Source of the DNA: Allobosea sp. AAP35
GTDB lineage: Bacteria; Pseudomonadota; Alphaproteobacteria; Rhizobiales; Beijerinckiaceae
Reading direction: 5' to 3'
Assembly (NCBI RefSeq): GCF_001295925.1
Contig: NZ_LJHQ01000063.1
Location: 1-64,000 of the forward strand
Length of the DNA: 64,000 bases
Part shown: positions 38,890 through 47,640 of the stretch, piece after piece
Layout: each line of letters starts with the position of its first letter
How positions within the stretch are numbered: the stretch's first letter is position 1
Notes under the pieces: generated by a model
What the model was told of the DNA's origin: nothing
Seen by the model: only the letters and a program-made list of their open reading frames with translations
Databases searched by the model: none
Position numbers and translations under genes: made by a program

Positions 38890-39666
38890 ATGGGTGAGAT
38901 CATGGGATATATCGACGTCGCCCAGGTCGCGATCTGGCTGTTCTGGCTCTTCTTCGCCGGGCTCGTCGTCTATCTGCGCCGGGAGGACCGGCGCGAGGGC
39001 TACCCGCTCGAATCCGACACCCACCCCGGCAAGCTGCTTCCGCCGAGCCTGGTCTTCTATCCCGCGCCGAAGACCTTCCGGCTTTCGACGGGTGCGACGA
39101 CCTCGGTTCCGAACGGGCGGCCCGATTTTCGGCCTCTCGCGGCGCAGCCCACGGCCAAATTCCCGGGAGCCCCGCTCGCGCCGACCGGTGCCAATCCGAT
39201 GCTCGATTCGATCGGTCCCGGCTCCTGGGTCGAGCGCGCCGATGTGCCTGAGATGACCTACGACAACCTGATCAAGATCCTCCCCGTCCGCATCGCCACG
39301 GGTTACCATTGTTCGGTCAAGGAGGATCCGCGTGGCTACGACGTCATCGGCGCCGACATGAAGGTCGCGGGCAAGGTCGTCGATATGTGGGTCGATCGCT
39401 CCGAGGGCCTGCTGCGCTATTTCGAGGTCGCCCTGCCCAGCGGCCGCAACGTGCTGCTGCCGGTCACCTTCTCCGACATCACGCGCGGCGCGAAGCCCGG
39501 TATCGGGCGCATCAAGGTCGAGGCGCTGCTGGCGAGCCAGTTTGCCGACGTGCCTGCCACCCGCAAGCCCGACTCCGTCACGCGGCTCGAAGAGGAAAAG
39601 ATCTGCGCCTATTTCGGCGCCGGCACCCTCTATGCGACACCCCTTCGCGCGGAGCCGCTGCTATGA
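38890..39666 (+). CDS. puhA: Photosynthetic reaction centre H subunit
   Basis: A 258-residue protein with one N-terminal helix (VAQVAIWLFWLFFAGLVVYL, 11-30) and a cytoplasmic beta-rich PRC domain (DMKVAGKVVDMWVDRSE, LRYFEVAL). It caps the L-M heterodimer and guides proton transfer to QB. A strong AGGAGGG ribosome site precedes the ATG. The stop overlaps puhB by 4 nt. Confidence 0.97.
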   Translation: MGEIMGYIDVAQVAIWLFWLFFAGLVVYLRREDRREGYPLESDTHPGKLLPPSLVFYPAPKTFRLSTGATTSVPNGRPDFRPLAAQPTAKFPGAPLAPTGANPMLDSIGPGSWVERADVPEMTYDNLIKILPVRIATGYHCSVKEDPRGYDVIGADMKVAGKVVDMWVDRSEGLLRYFEVALPSGRNVLLPVTFSDITRGAKPGIGRIKVEALLASQFADVPATRKPDSVTRLEEEKICAYFGAGTLYATPLRAEPLL

Positions 39667-40328
39667 GCCACGACGATTTCGCATTCGAGCCCCTTCCCGG
39701 GCTCCCGGCTCTGCCGCCCGAGGGCGAGACCATTCTCTGGCAGGGCAGCCCGGATTGGCGCGGGCTGGCCTGGCGCGCCTTCCATCTGCGCGAGGTCACC
39801 TTCTACTTCGCGGCGCTGGTCGCAGCCCAGCCGGTTCTGGCGCTGATGCAGGGCACGGCGGTGAGCGCCACGCTGCTGCCGATGACCTTCATTGCGCTGG
39901 CTGGCAGCGTTGCGCTTGGCGTGCTGGGGATGCTGGCCTGGCTGTCGGCGCGCGGCACCGTCTACACCATCACGAGCCGGCGCCTGGTGATGCGCTTCGG
40001 CATCGCCCTGCCGATGACGATCAACCTGCCCTTTACCGTCATCGCCGAAGCGGGGCTGCGTCTACGCCGCGGCGGCCGGGGCGATCTCCCGATCGGCCTC
40101 GTACCGGGCGAGCGCGTCTCCTACATCGTGCTGTGGCCGCATGCCCGGCCCTGGCGCATGGGGCGCCCGGAGCCGATGCTGCGCGATCTGCCCGAGGCGG
40201 AGCGCGTCGCCGACATCCTGGCGCGGGCGCTGGCGGCTCAAGCCGGCGCTGCGGTTGCCAAGCGCCAGCCCGCTTCGCCTGCAAGCCATGACCAGCGCGT
40301 GCCGCAAGGCATGGCTGCAGCCGGTTGA
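39663..40328 (+). CDS. puhB: Reaction centre assembly protein PuhB
   Basis: A 221-residue membrane protein with about three helices (45-65, 70-95) and a PH-like segment (TVYTITSRRLVMRFGIALPM). It carries GETILWQGSPDWRGLAWRAFH near the N-terminus. PuhB is needed for efficient reaction-centre assembly in R. capsulatus. It is coupled to puhA by ATGA. A 13-nt gap separates it from puhC. Confidence 0.92.
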   Translation: MSHDDFAFEPLPGLPALPPEGETILWQGSPDWRGLAWRAFHLREVTFYFAALVAAQPVLALMQGTAVSATLLPMTFIALAGSVALGVLGMLAWLSARGTVYTITSRRLVMRFGIALPMTINLPFTVIAEAGLRLRRGGRGDLPIGLVPGERVSYIVLWPHARPWRMGRPEPMLRDLPEAERVADILARALAAQAGAAVAKRQPASPASHDQRVPQGMAAAG

Positions 40329-40341
40329 GAAGGGGAAGACG

Positions 40342-40815
40342 ATGAGCGACTCAACCCTGACAGGCAGCGCCTCGGCAGCCCAGTCGCCGCCCCGCTGGAC
40401 CCTGATCGGCATGGCCCTGCTGGCGCTGTCGACCATCGCGATCGCGGGCTTCGCGCGCCAGACCGGTATCGGCGTCACCGGCGTGCCTGACAGTCCCGCC
40501 GTCGCCCAGGTCGATTTGCGCTTCGAAGACCTCAGCGATGGCGCTGTCGTGGTTCGCGATGGCAGGGGGCAGGTGCTCGAAACCATTCCCGTCAGCGCCG
40601 ACGGCTTCATCCGCGGCACGATGCGCAGCCTGGCGCGGCAGCGCAAGCAGGCCGGCCTGTCGCCCGAACTGCCTTTTCTCCTGGAACGACGCGAGAATGG
40701 CCGCTTGAGCTTGAGCGATCCCTCGACTGGAGGCAGGATTGAGCTGGACGCCTTCGGGCCCGGCAACGCGGCCAGCTTTGGGCGTTTCCTGCCGCCTCGG
40801 GAGACCCGCTCATGA
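40342..40815 (+). CDS. puhC: Photosynthetic complex assembly protein PuhC
   Basis: A 157-residue protein with one helix (WTLIGMALLALSTIAIAGFA, about 20-39) and a soluble domain with VDLRFEDLSDGAVVVRDGRG and FIRGTMRSLARQRK, conserved in PuhC. It supports reaction-centre and LH1 assembly or reorganisation. A GAGAAGGGGAAG ribosome region precedes the ATG at 40342. It overlaps the next gene by 4 nt. Confidence 0.92.
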   Translation: MSDSTLTGSASAAQSPPRWTLIGMALLALSTIAIAGFARQTGIGVTGVPDSPAVAQVDLRFEDLSDGAVVVRDGRGQVLETIPVSADGFIRGTMRSLARQRKQAGLSPELPFLLERRENGRLSLSDPSTGGRIELDAFGPGNAASFGRFLPPRETRS

Positions 40816-41132
40816 CCGATTACACGATGACGGATACACGCATGGCCGAACCCAAGCAGTTCGATGTCGGCTGCACCATCGAGGTCTCGCACACCTTCGA
40901 GAGCCTGCACGCCCATGTCACGCTCGACGGCGACATCAAGATCCGCCCCGGCGACGAGGTCGTGGTGCATGGCGAGCCGATCAAGGTCCCCTATGGTGAG
41001 GTCCAGACGTTCCGCCGCGTCGCCACCGTCAAGCGCGCCGGCTGGCTGGAGCAGATCTGGACCAAGATCTCGGGCCGCGCCGAATTCATGGAGCTGCTCG
41101 AATTCAGCTTCTCGGAAAGGATGAAGCTATGA
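40812..41132 (+). CDS. Conserved small protein between puhC and acsF, function unknown
   Basis: A 106-residue soluble protein: [20 protein letters not shown], then [14 protein letters not shown] and [21 protein letters not shown] and an amphipathic end ([13 protein letters not shown]). A beta-rich fold is likely. It overlaps puhC and acsF by 4 nt on each side, the tightest possible coupling. Genes of similar size are found at this position in other phototrophic alphaproteobacteria, to my knowledge without an assigned role. A link to AcsF (cofactor, scaffold or stability) is suggested by context only. Confidence 0.85.
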   Translation: MTDYTMTDTRMAEPKQFDVGCTIEVSHTFESLHAHVTLDGDIKIRPGDEVVVHGEPIKVPYGEVQTFRRVATVKRAGWLEQIWTKISGRAEFMELLEFSFSERMKL

Positions 41133-42208
41133 CAGCCGCAACCATGTCCGTCGGCAAGACTGCCAAGCTCCCCAACGAAGCCACCCGCATGGCCCAGCAA
41201 GACACCTTGCTGACGCCGCGCTTCTACACCACCGATTTCGAGGAGCTCGACAAGATCGACGTCACGCCCGTGCGATCGGAATGGGACGTGCTGATCGCTG
41301 AGATGAAGAGCGACCCCAACAAGGGCCACTTCACCCGCAACGCCGATTGGAAGCTCGAGCTGGAGCGGATCCCCGAGCCGCTGCGCAAGGAGTTCATCGA
41401 CTTCCTGGTGTCGTCGCTGACGGCCGAGTTCTCCGGCTGCGTGCTCTATGCCGAGATGCGCAAGCGCGGCACCAATCCCGACATCTGCGAGCTGTTCAAG
41501 TATATGAGCCGCGACGAGGCCCGCCATGCAGGCTTCATCAACGACGCCCTGAAGGAATTCAGCATCGGCGTCGATCTCGGCTTCCTGACCAAGGCCAAGA
41601 AATACACCTTCTTCAAGCCGAAATTCATCTTCTACGCGACCTATCTGTCCGAGAAGATCGGCTATGCGCGCTACATCACGATCTACCGGCACCTCGAGCG
41701 CAACCCCGACAAATGCTTCCATCCGATCTTCAAATGGTTCCGCGAATGGTGCAATGACGAGTTCCGCCATGGCGAGGCGTTCTCCCTGCTGATGCGGGCC
41801 AACCCCCATCTTCTCACCGGCGGCAACAAGCTCTGGGTGCGGTTCTTCCTGCTCGCCGTCTACGCCACGATGTATGTGCGCGACCATGTCCGGCCGGAGT
41901 TCCACAAGGCGCTCGACATCGACCCGACCGAGTATGATTTCGAGGTCTACCGGATCACCTCCGAGATCTCGCGGCAGTGCTTCCCCGTGGTGCTCGACAC
42001 CGACAATCCGAAATTCCGCGCCGGCCTGGAGCGGGTCCGCATCCTGGCGGGCAAGATCGCCGAGGCGTCCGAGGAGGGCGGCTTTGCCGCCAAACTGCGG
42101 ATGCGCGCCTATCAGGCCCAGGTCGGGGCCGTGCTGCTGCGGCTTTATCTGCTGCCGACGATCAAGAACGAGATCCCGCAGACCAGCCGGCTTCAGCCGG
42201 CTTATTGA
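41129..42208 (+). CDS. acsF: Aerobic Mg-protoporphyrin IX monomethyl ester cyclase
   Basis: A 359-residue diiron oxygenase that builds the isocyclic ring E using molecular oxygen. Diiron ligands lie in the carboxylate-rich helices: [21 protein letters not shown] and [11 protein letters not shown] (ExxH repeats). It acts at the membrane face. The window shows no bchE (the anaerobic radical-SAM cyclase), so pigment synthesis as seen here needs oxygen. Coupled to the preceding small gene by ATGA. Confidence 0.97.
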   Translation: MTAATMSVGKTAKLPNEATRMAQQDTLLTPRFYTTDFEELDKIDVTPVRSEWDVLIAEMKSDPNKGHFTRNADWKLELERIPEPLRKEFIDFLVSSLTAEFSGCVLYAEMRKRGTNPDICELFKYMSRDEARHAGFINDALKEFSIGVDLGFLTKAKKYTFFKPKFIFYATYLSEKIGYARYITIYRHLERNPDKCFHPIFKWFREWCNDEFRHGEAFSLLMRANPHLLTGGNKLWVRFFLLAVYATMYVRDHVRPEFHKALDIDPTEYDFEVYRITSEISRQCFPVVLDTDNPKFRAGLERVRILAGKIAEASEEGGFAAKLRMRAYQAQVGAVLLRLYLLPTIKNEIPQTSRLQPAY

Positions 42209-42220
42209 GGGAGAGGCGTC

Positions 42221-43090
42221 TTGGTCACCTACGGCCTGCCGATCGTCGCGACATTGCTGGCCTGGTGGTTTTCCACCGGTGCGATCTTGTATCTCGACGG
42301 TCTGCCGCGGGCGACCTTCCGCTGGAGCTTCAGCGCCGCGACCGCGATCGGGCTGGCGGCTCTTTGGGGCCTCGCCGAGACGGCCGGCGACACCAGCGTC
42401 GGCGGCGCCTATCTCGCCGTGCTCTGTGCCGTTCTGGTCTGGGGCTGGAACGAGATGGCGTTCCTGTTCGGCTACATCGCCGGCTCCAGCCGCGAGCCCT
42501 GCGACCCCGCGCTGCGCGGCTGGGCGCGCTTCGTCCAGGCAACGCGGGCGATCCTGCACCACGAGCTGGCGCTGCTCGCTTCGCTGGCTGCGATCGCGGC
42601 GCTGACTGTCGACGGCACCAATTCGTTTGGGCTCGCGACCTTCGCGCTGCTGTTTGCGATGCGACTCTCGACCAAACTCAACATCTTCCTCGGCGTGCCC
42701 AATACGACGGTGGAGTTCCTCCCCGAGCATCTGGCCTATCTGAAATCCTATTTCCGCCAGAAGCCGATGAATCTGCTGTTCCCGCTCTCGGTCACCGCCG
42801 CCACGCTGCTCAGCGCTTGGCTCGTTCACAAGGTCGCGCTGTCGGCCGACCCCTTCATCGCGACAGGCTTCGTCCTTTTGGCGACATTGGCCGTGCTCGG
42901 CCTGATCGAACACTGGTTCCTGGTCGTCCCGCTGCCCTTCGCCGATCTCTGGGCCTGGGGCCTGCGCTCCCGCGCTCAGCCGCAGACCGAGTCCGCGGCC
43001 GTTCCACTCAGACCGGCATCCCAGCCGGCACCCGCAACCGCCGGCCTCGCGACCCCGCGCGCCGTCAACCCGTCAACCCTGGTCGCTTAG
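42221..43090 (+). CDS. puhE: Photosynthetic complex assembly protein 2 (PuhE)
   Basis: A 289-residue protein with about seven helices, including GLPIVATLLAWWFSTGAILY, WGWNEMAFLFGYIAG and HELALLASLAAIAAL, and a conserved NTTVEFLPEHLAYLKSYF. PuhE modulates bacteriochlorophyll production and reaction-centre assembly in R. capsulatus. The start is TTG at 42221 behind GAGGGAGAG. The C-terminal 45 residues are Ala/Pro-rich and variable. Follows acsF by 12 nt. Confidence 0.9.
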   Translation: MVTYGLPIVATLLAWWFSTGAILYLDGLPRATFRWSFSAATAIGLAALWGLAETAGDTSVGGAYLAVLCAVLVWGWNEMAFLFGYIAGSSREPCDPALRGWARFVQATRAILHHELALLASLAAIAALTVDGTNSFGLATFALLFAMRLSTKLNIFLGVPNTTVEFLPEHLAYLKSYFRQKPMNLLFPLSVTAATLLSAWLVHKVALSADPFIATGFVLLATLAVLGLIEHWFLVVPLPFADLWAWGLRSRAQPQTESAAVPLRPASQPAPATAGLATPRAVNPSTLVA

Positions 43091-43117
43091 GTCGACAGCC
43101 GTGAGGAGGGCCGCCCC

Positions 43118-44341
43118 GTGAAAACGCCCCTGGACTACGAAATGTTCTTCCGCAAGGAACTGGACGGGCTTCACAAGGAAGGCCGTTATCGCGTCTTCGC
43201 CGATCTGGAGCGGCAGGCGGGACAGTTCCCGCGCGCGACCTATCATGGCGACACCGGGCCCCGCGATGTCACCGTCTGGTGCTCGAACGACTATCTCGGC
43301 ATGGGCCAGCACCGCGACGTGCTCGCCGCCATGCATGGCGCACTCGATGGCTGCGGCGCCGGCGCCGGCGGCACGCGCAATATCGGCGGCACCAACCACT
43401 ATCACGTACTGCTCGAGCGCGAGCTCGCCGATCTGCATGGCAAGGAAGCCGCGCTCCTGTTCAACTCCGGCTATATGTCGAACTGGGCCTCGCTCTCGAC
43501 CTTCGCCTCGCGCATCCCCGACTGCGTCGTCGTGACCGACGCGCTCAATCACGCCTCGATGATCGAGGGCATCCGCCATTCGCGGGCCGACAAGGTTGTC
43601 TTCGCCCATAACGACGCTGCGGATCTGCGCCGCAAGCTGCAGGCGATCGACCCGCGCCGGCCCAAGCTGCTGGCCTTCGAATCGGTGTATTCGATGGATG
43701 GCGACATCGCCCCGATCGCCGAGTTCTGCGATCTCGCCGACGAGTTCGGCGCCATGACCTATATCGACGAGGTCCATGCGGTCGGCCTTTACGGCCCGCG
43801 CGGCGGCGGCGTCAGCGAGCGCGAGGGGCTGAGCCACCGCCTCGACGTGATCGAGGGCACGCTGGCCAAGGGCTTCGGCATCATGGGCGGCTATATCGCC
43901 GCCAGTGCCGCGACCTGCGACTTCATCCGCAGCTTCGCCTCGGGCTTCATCTTCTCGACGTCGCTGCCGCCGGCGCTGGCGGCGGGTGCGCTCGCCTCGG
44001 TGCGCCATCTGAAGGCCAGCCACGCCGAGCGCGCCGGCCATGGCGACCGCGTCGCGGCGGTCCGGGCGGGGCTCGACGCCGCCGGAATCCCGCATCTGCC
44101 CAACCCCAGCCACATCGTGCCGGTGATGGTCGGGGATCCTGTCCTGTGCAAGCGCATCAGCGACGAGCTGCTCGAGCGCTTCGACATCTATGTCCAGCCG
44201 ATCAACTACCCGACCGTGCCGCGCGGCACGGAGCGGCTGCGCATCACGCCCTCGCCGCTGCATTCGGACGCCGACATCGCCGATCTGGTCGGCGCGCTGA
44301 CCGCGATCTGGGGGCAGGTCGGGCTCAAGCTCGCAGCCTGA
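43118..44341 (+). CDS. hemA: 5-aminolevulinate synthase
   Basis: A 407-residue PLP enzyme that condenses glycine and succinyl-CoA to 5-aminolevulinate. Motifs: [43 protein letters not shown], and the PLP lysine at about 251 in [13 protein letters not shown]. The start is GTG at 43118 with GGAGG 8-9 nt upstream. It is the last gene of the bchF operon and ends at a strong terminator, so it is controlled with the photosynthesis genes. Confidence 0.97.
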   Translation: MKTPLDYEMFFRKELDGLHKEGRYRVFADLERQAGQFPRATYHGDTGPRDVTVWCSNDYLGMGQHRDVLAAMHGALDGCGAGAGGTRNIGGTNHYHVLLERELADLHGKEAALLFNSGYMSNWASLSTFASRIPDCVVVTDALNHASMIEGIRHSRADKVVFAHNDAADLRRKLQAIDPRRPKLLAFESVYSMDGDIAPIAEFCDLADEFGAMTYIDEVHAVGLYGPRGGGVSEREGLSHRLDVIEGTLAKGFGIMGGYIAASAATCDFIRSFASGFIFSTSLPPALAAGALASVRHLKASHAERAGHGDRVAAVRAGLDAAGIPHLPNPSHIVPVMVGDPVLCKRISDELLERFDIYVQPINYPTVPRGTERLRITPSPLHSDADIADLVGALTAIWGQVGLKLAA

Positions 44342-44370
44342 AGCACCTTCACCAATTCCCTCCATCACCA

Positions 44371-44397
44371 CGGCCAGGCACCCGCCTGGCCGTTTTT
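44371..44397 (+). terminator. Rho-independent terminator after hemA
   Basis: A 9-bp stem CGGCCAGGC / GCCTGGCCG (44371-44379, 44384-44392) with an ACCC loop, followed by TTTTT. It closes the bchF-to-hemA operon 30 bp past the hemA stop. Confidence 0.93.
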
Positions 44398-44717
44398 CTG
44401 TGGCCGGCCCCGATACCCATCAAGGTTCGTGCAGCGAGAGCCGGCCAAAGCTGGCGAAACGCCATCGCAACCTGCTCGCGTGGCTGCAAGGCGGCGAAGC
44501 GCGGCCATGCGCCCGGTCTGCGAAGCGTCGCTTTCCCCCGGCCGACACCATTTCGGCTGGCGCGTGCTGCTTTCCCTATGGAAGCGCGGATGCCTTCCTG
44601 AACCCACGATCGCGCGAGCTCAGGAATAGGCCCCGGGTCCAGCCCGGCACGACGCCATGGTTTCTCGTGAAATCCGCAGGCTCTGAGCTTCTAGCGAACT
44701 GCGCCCGCCATGCGAAA
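44398..44717. other. Intergenic region between converging hemA and puf operons
   Basis: About 320 bp without a convincing gene. It holds a fragment of a dispersed repeat (44622-44660), seen as CCCCGGGTCCAGCCCGGCAC and the following GACGCCATGG, also present beside crtC. No RNA gene is recognised. Confidence 0.5.
44622..44660. repeat. Half of a palindromic dispersed repeat
   Basis: GGAATAGGCCCCGGGTCCAG, then CCCGGCACGACGCCATGG, matches with few changes the right arm of the repeat at 57331-57368. Only one arm is evident here, so it is probably a decayed copy. Confidence 0.55.
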
Positions 44718-44739
44718 GGGAGGCCGTTTCCGGCCTCCC
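44718..44739 (-). terminator. Probable terminator of the puf operon
   Basis: A perfect 9-bp stem GGGAGGCCG / CGGCCTCCC with a TTTC loop lies 38 bp past the pufM stop. Read on the minus strand it is followed by only a short T run (TTTCG), so it may also act as a 3' mRNA stabiliser. Confidence 0.75.
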
Positions 44740-44776
44740 TGATAAAGCTTGCGCGCCTGGAGCTTGCGGGTTGCGA

Positions 44777-45745
44777 TCAGGTCCGCGGGGGCGGGACCGC
44801 GATCTCCTGCCACATGGTCGGATCGGCGGGAGCGAATTTGTGCTTGATCGCCCATTCATACCAGTTGTCGACGGCCGTTCCGGTCAGGAGGATGCCGATG
44901 CCGCCGGTCAGCGTCGTCAGCACTGCAAACCACCAGGCCCAGCGATGGATCGATTCCATCGTCGCGTTGAAGCCCATGGTCCAGCGCCAGAACAGGGCGG
45001 CGCGTTCGGAGGCCGTTCCACGATCGATGATCTGCTCGACCTCGCGATCGCCGCCATAGCGCGACACGGCCAGGATGGTCGCGCCATGCATCGCAAACAG
45101 CAGGGCCGAACCGTAGAGAAACGCGATCGAGAGCGCGTGGAACGGGTTGTAGAACAGGTTGCCGTAGCGCAGCGAGAAGTTCTGCGTCCAGTCCAGATGC
45201 GGGAAGATGCCGAAGGGCACCGCCTCGCTCCAGCTGCCCATCAGCAGCGGGCGGATGAAGCCCAGCACGAGATAAAGCCAGATCGCGGAGGCAAACGCCC
45301 AGGCGACATGCGTTCCCATGCCGAGTGCCCGGGCGCGGTTGTAGGTCCGCACCCACCACAGCAGGATCGATGTCGTCAGGAAGAAGCCGGCGAGAAGCCA
45401 CCAGCCGCCCTCCTGCAGGGGCGGGAGAATCGTGATGCCGTGCTGCGGCAGCGGCGGCGCGAGCTGGAGCCAGAACAATTCGCGCACGAACCGGATCGGG
45501 TCCCAGTTCACCGAGGCGAGCATGTTGAGCCCGATGATCTCGAAGGCGATGATGCCGCAGACGATCGAGGTGACGCCGGTCCAGCCGAGATAGATCGGCC
45601 CAATCTGGGCGTCGCCGATCATGCCGAAGAGGTTGTTGACCCGCGTCGCCGTGCCGCGACGCGTGCCCCGGCCGGGAATCGGGACGCCGAGATCGGGCGC
45701 GCCGTGGATCTGAACCCGGGTGAAAATATTCTGGTACGTTGCCAT
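44777..45745 (-). CDS. pufM: Photosynthetic reaction centre M subunit
   Basis: A 322-residue protein with five membrane helices. Bacteriochlorophyll and iron ligands are seen in [20 protein letters not shown] followed by HGATIL, and in [11 protein letters not shown]. It pairs with PufL to carry the special pair and quinone QA. It is the last gene of the puf operon; no pufC (tetrahaem cytochrome) follows, only a hairpin, so a soluble donor must re-reduce the special pair. 60 nt separate it from pufL. Confidence 0.98.
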   Translation of the reverse strand: MATYQNIFTRVQIHGAPDLGVPIPGRGTRRGTATRVNNLFGMIGDAQIGPIYLGWTGVTSIVCGIIAFEIIGLNMLASVNWDPIRFVRELFWLQLAPPLPQHGITILPPLQEGGWWLLAGFFLTTSILLWWVRTYNRARALGMGTHVAWAFASAIWLYLVLGFIRPLLMGSWSEAVPFGIFPHLDWTQNFSLRYGNLFYNPFHALSIAFLYGSALLFAMHGATILAVSRYGGDREVEQIIDRGTASERAALFWRWTMGFNATMESIHRWAWWFAVLTTLTGGIGILLTGTAVDNWYEWAIKHKFAPADPTMWQEIAVPPPRT

Positions 45746-45805
45746 CGCCTGAATCCTTGGACAGCCGGATGCTTCGTGGGTGGCTAGGGCCTGAGGCTCG
45801 TCGCC

Positions 45806-46630
45806 TCAGCGCCAGATCGAAAAGTGGCGCGACAGATCCCACCACTCGGCCCAGCCTTCGCTCCAGTACGGGCCGCTGATGATGATGCAGACCGCGCTCC
45901 AGAAGGAGGCCGATACGGCCAGGAACAGGCCGAGCCGGTGGATGCCGAGCGTGCCGATCGAGTAGCCGATCGTGTCGCGGAAGAAGGTGTTCTCGTGTTC
46001 GGGGGTCTTCACCGGTTCGCCGCGCTTGGGATTGGTCGCCGACAGGATCAGTCCGCCATGCAGCGACAGGGCCAGCGCGCTGGTGAAGAAGAACGTCACC
46101 GCGATCATATGCGCCGGATTGTAGTGGAACTGCAGGTACTGGTAGCCGACGTTGGAGACCCATTCGAGATGGCTGAAGATGCCGTAGGGAAAGCCATACG
46201 CCCAGGCACCGAGCAGGAACGGCCGGAAGATCACCAGGGTCACATAGGACAGGATCGCGAAGCCATAGGCCACGGGCACGTGGTAGCCCATGCCGAGCTT
46301 GCGGCAGATCTCGACCTGGCGCAGCGCCCAGGAGACGAACGCCGCCGTCGCGCAGATCGTGATGATCTGCCACAGGCCGCCCTCCTTGAGTGGCGCGAAG
46401 CCCAGGCCGTGTTCGGGCCGCGGCGGGGCGATCGAGATCAACCAGGGGTTCCAGGTCGGGCCGATCGCGGCGCCGTAGAAGATCAAAGCCGTGCCGAGCG
46501 CGGCGAAGAAGGCCGTCGCGACGCCGAAGAAGCCGACATAGAAGGGGCCGACCCAGAAGTCGAAGAGATCGCCTCCGATCAGCGTACCGCCCCTGACGCG
46601 ATATTTGCGTTCGAAATTGAGCAAGGCCAT
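45806..46630 (-). CDS. pufL: Photosynthetic reaction centre L subunit
   Basis: A 274-residue protein with five helices, starting [20 protein letters not shown]. Ligand histidines lie in [20 protein letters not shown] followed by HGGLIL, and in [11 protein letters not shown]. It binds the special pair, the active pheophytin and QB with PufM. It is separated from pufA by 127 nt containing a large hairpin. Confidence 0.98.
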   Translation of the reverse strand: MALLNFERKYRVRGGTLIGGDLFDFWVGPFYVGFFGVATAFFAALGTALIFYGAAIGPTWNPWLISIAPPRPEHGLGFAPLKEGGLWQIITICATAAFVSWALRQVEICRKLGMGYHVPVAYGFAILSYVTLVIFRPFLLGAWAYGFPYGIFSHLEWVSNVGYQYLQFHYNPAHMIAVTFFFTSALALSLHGGLILSATNPKRGEPVKTPEHENTFFRDTIGYSIGTLGIHRLGLFLAVSASFWSAVCIIISGPYWSEGWAEWWDLSRHFSIWR

Positions 46631-46711
46631 GGTCGCATCCCTCCGCGGGCCGTGGCCGTTGCGGCCGCGCCTCGTCTGAACGGTTTCGTGTGCGCGTCTT
46701 TGGGTTCGATC

Positions 46712-46750
46712 GGCGGACGGGAGCGGCGCGAAGGTCGCGCCCCGTCCGCC
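46712..46750 (-). promoter_or_regulatory. Intercistronic hairpin between pufA and pufL
   Basis: A 10-bp perfect stem GGCGGACGGG (46712-46721) / CCCGTCCGCC (46741-46750), plus an inner 5-bp stem GCGCG/CGCGC with loop AAGGT and a 4-nt bulge. It lies 8 nt past the pufA stop. In R. capsulatus a hairpin at this place protects pufBA mRNA, giving an excess of LH1 over reaction-centre transcripts. It lacks a T run, so it is not a terminator. Confidence 0.85.
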
Positions 46751-46757
46751 AGTGTCG

Positions 46758-46961
46758 TCAGCCGATCCGGGTGATCGTCACATCCGAGGCCGGGACCTCG
46801 ATCTGCAGCGTCGCCGCGGCAGGCCGCCTCGGGCCTTCGATCCAGTTGAACCTGTTCGTCGAGAGCAGGATGAAATGGATCAGGATGGCGAGTCCGAACA
46901 GGAAGGTGAAAAGCGCGATCAGCGTGCGACGCGGATCGAACAGCAGCCAGATTTTCCACAT
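46758..46961 (-). CDS. pufA: LH1 antenna alpha subunit
   Basis: A 67-residue single-span protein. [20 protein letters not shown], then [20 protein letters not shown], with the bacteriochlorophyll-ligand His in ILIHF. The C-terminal 22 residues ([20 protein letters not shown]) extend into the periplasm. It forms the LH1 ring with PufB. 15 nt after pufB, followed by a stabilising hairpin. Confidence 0.96.
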   Translation of the reverse strand: MWKIWLLFDPRRTLIALFTFLFGLAILIHFILLSTNRFNWIEGPRRPAAATLQIEVPASDVTITRIG

Positions 46962-46976
46962 GGGTTTCGCTCCAGG

Positions 46977-47195
46977 TTACGAGATCAGCGAAACGGCTGT
47001 GGTCAGGGCCGTCTTCACGCCTTCGTCGAGTGACGCATATCCGTTGGGTCCGGGCAGCCAGGGCCGCCACGACCAAACCAGGAAATGCGCAATCACGGCG
47101 ATGACCGTGAATCCGATGAAGCTCGTGATGAAGAAGCCGTGGAATTCCTTGGCTTCCGCTTCGGTCAACCCTGACAGTGAGTCTCTCTCTGTCAT
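46977..47195 (-). CDS. pufB: LH1 antenna beta subunit
   Basis: A 72-residue protein. [20 protein letters not shown], then [20 protein letters not shown], with the bacteriochlorophyll-ligand His in VIAHFLVW. It extends about 20 residues beyond the usual WRPWLP end ([20 protein letters not shown]), longer than most LH1 beta chains. A strong AAAGGAG ribosome site precedes the ATG. Confidence 0.96.
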   Translation of the reverse strand: MTERDSLSGLTEAEAKEFHGFFITSFIGFTVIAVIAHFLVWSWRPWLPGPNGYASLDEGVKTALTTAVSLIS

Positions 47196-47320
47196 GATTA
47201 CTCTCCTTTGGCCTTGCGGCCGTTACCGCACGAAGCCGTGCGGCTGGCTGCCGGGCTTTGACCCCCGGCAGTTCCTCCCGCCCAAAACGGGCGAAAGCAC
47301 GTGACCCTCGCGTTCCGGCG

Positions 47321-47557
47321 TCAGCCCATGAACATGAAGGGAATGGTGGCATTGGCGCTGGCGCGGGCCTGCGCGAAAACGGAAAGTCGGTGGCCGCCGG
47401 CAACAGGGCGGACTGCCCGCTGTACCAGGGTGGACACCAGGAAGAAGGGCATCGACAGCGCCGTCAGGCGCCGGCACATCCGCCCGTCGGACGCCAGGGA
47501 CTTCATCCGGCGAACATGGTCCTGCTGCGAATGACGCGCCGTGAACTGCATGGTCAT
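47321..47557 (-). CDS. Small protein at the pufQ position, function not assigned
   Basis: A 78-residue protein: FTARHSQQDHVRRMKSLASD, RMCRRLTALSMPFFLVSTLV (weak helix), RLSVFAQARASANATIPFMF. A central hydrophobic stretch with basic flanks fits a membrane-bound peptide like PufQ, which lies here in Rhodobacter, but the sequence does not clearly match PufQ as I know it. The start at 47557 has GGGGAG 9 nt upstream; a longer version from ATG 47644 (107 residues) overlaps the bchZ stop by ATGA. A role in pigment delivery to LH1/RC is inferred from place. Confidence 0.7.
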   Translation of the reverse strand: MTMQFTARHSQQDHVRRMKSLASDGRMCRRLTALSMPFFLVSTLVQRAVRPVAGGHRLSVFAQARASANATIPFMFMG

Positions 47558-47640
47558 GGTGGTGGTCTCCCCTGGGACGGTTTCTGTGCCAGGCAGCAGG
47601 GCCTGGGCCCTCCCGCCGGCGAAAGGCATGGACAAGCCCG

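Noticed and set aside
46712-46750. The pufA-pufL hairpin as a terminator
   Set aside because: No T run follows on the minus strand and pufL and pufM lie directly downstream, so a stability element is more likely.
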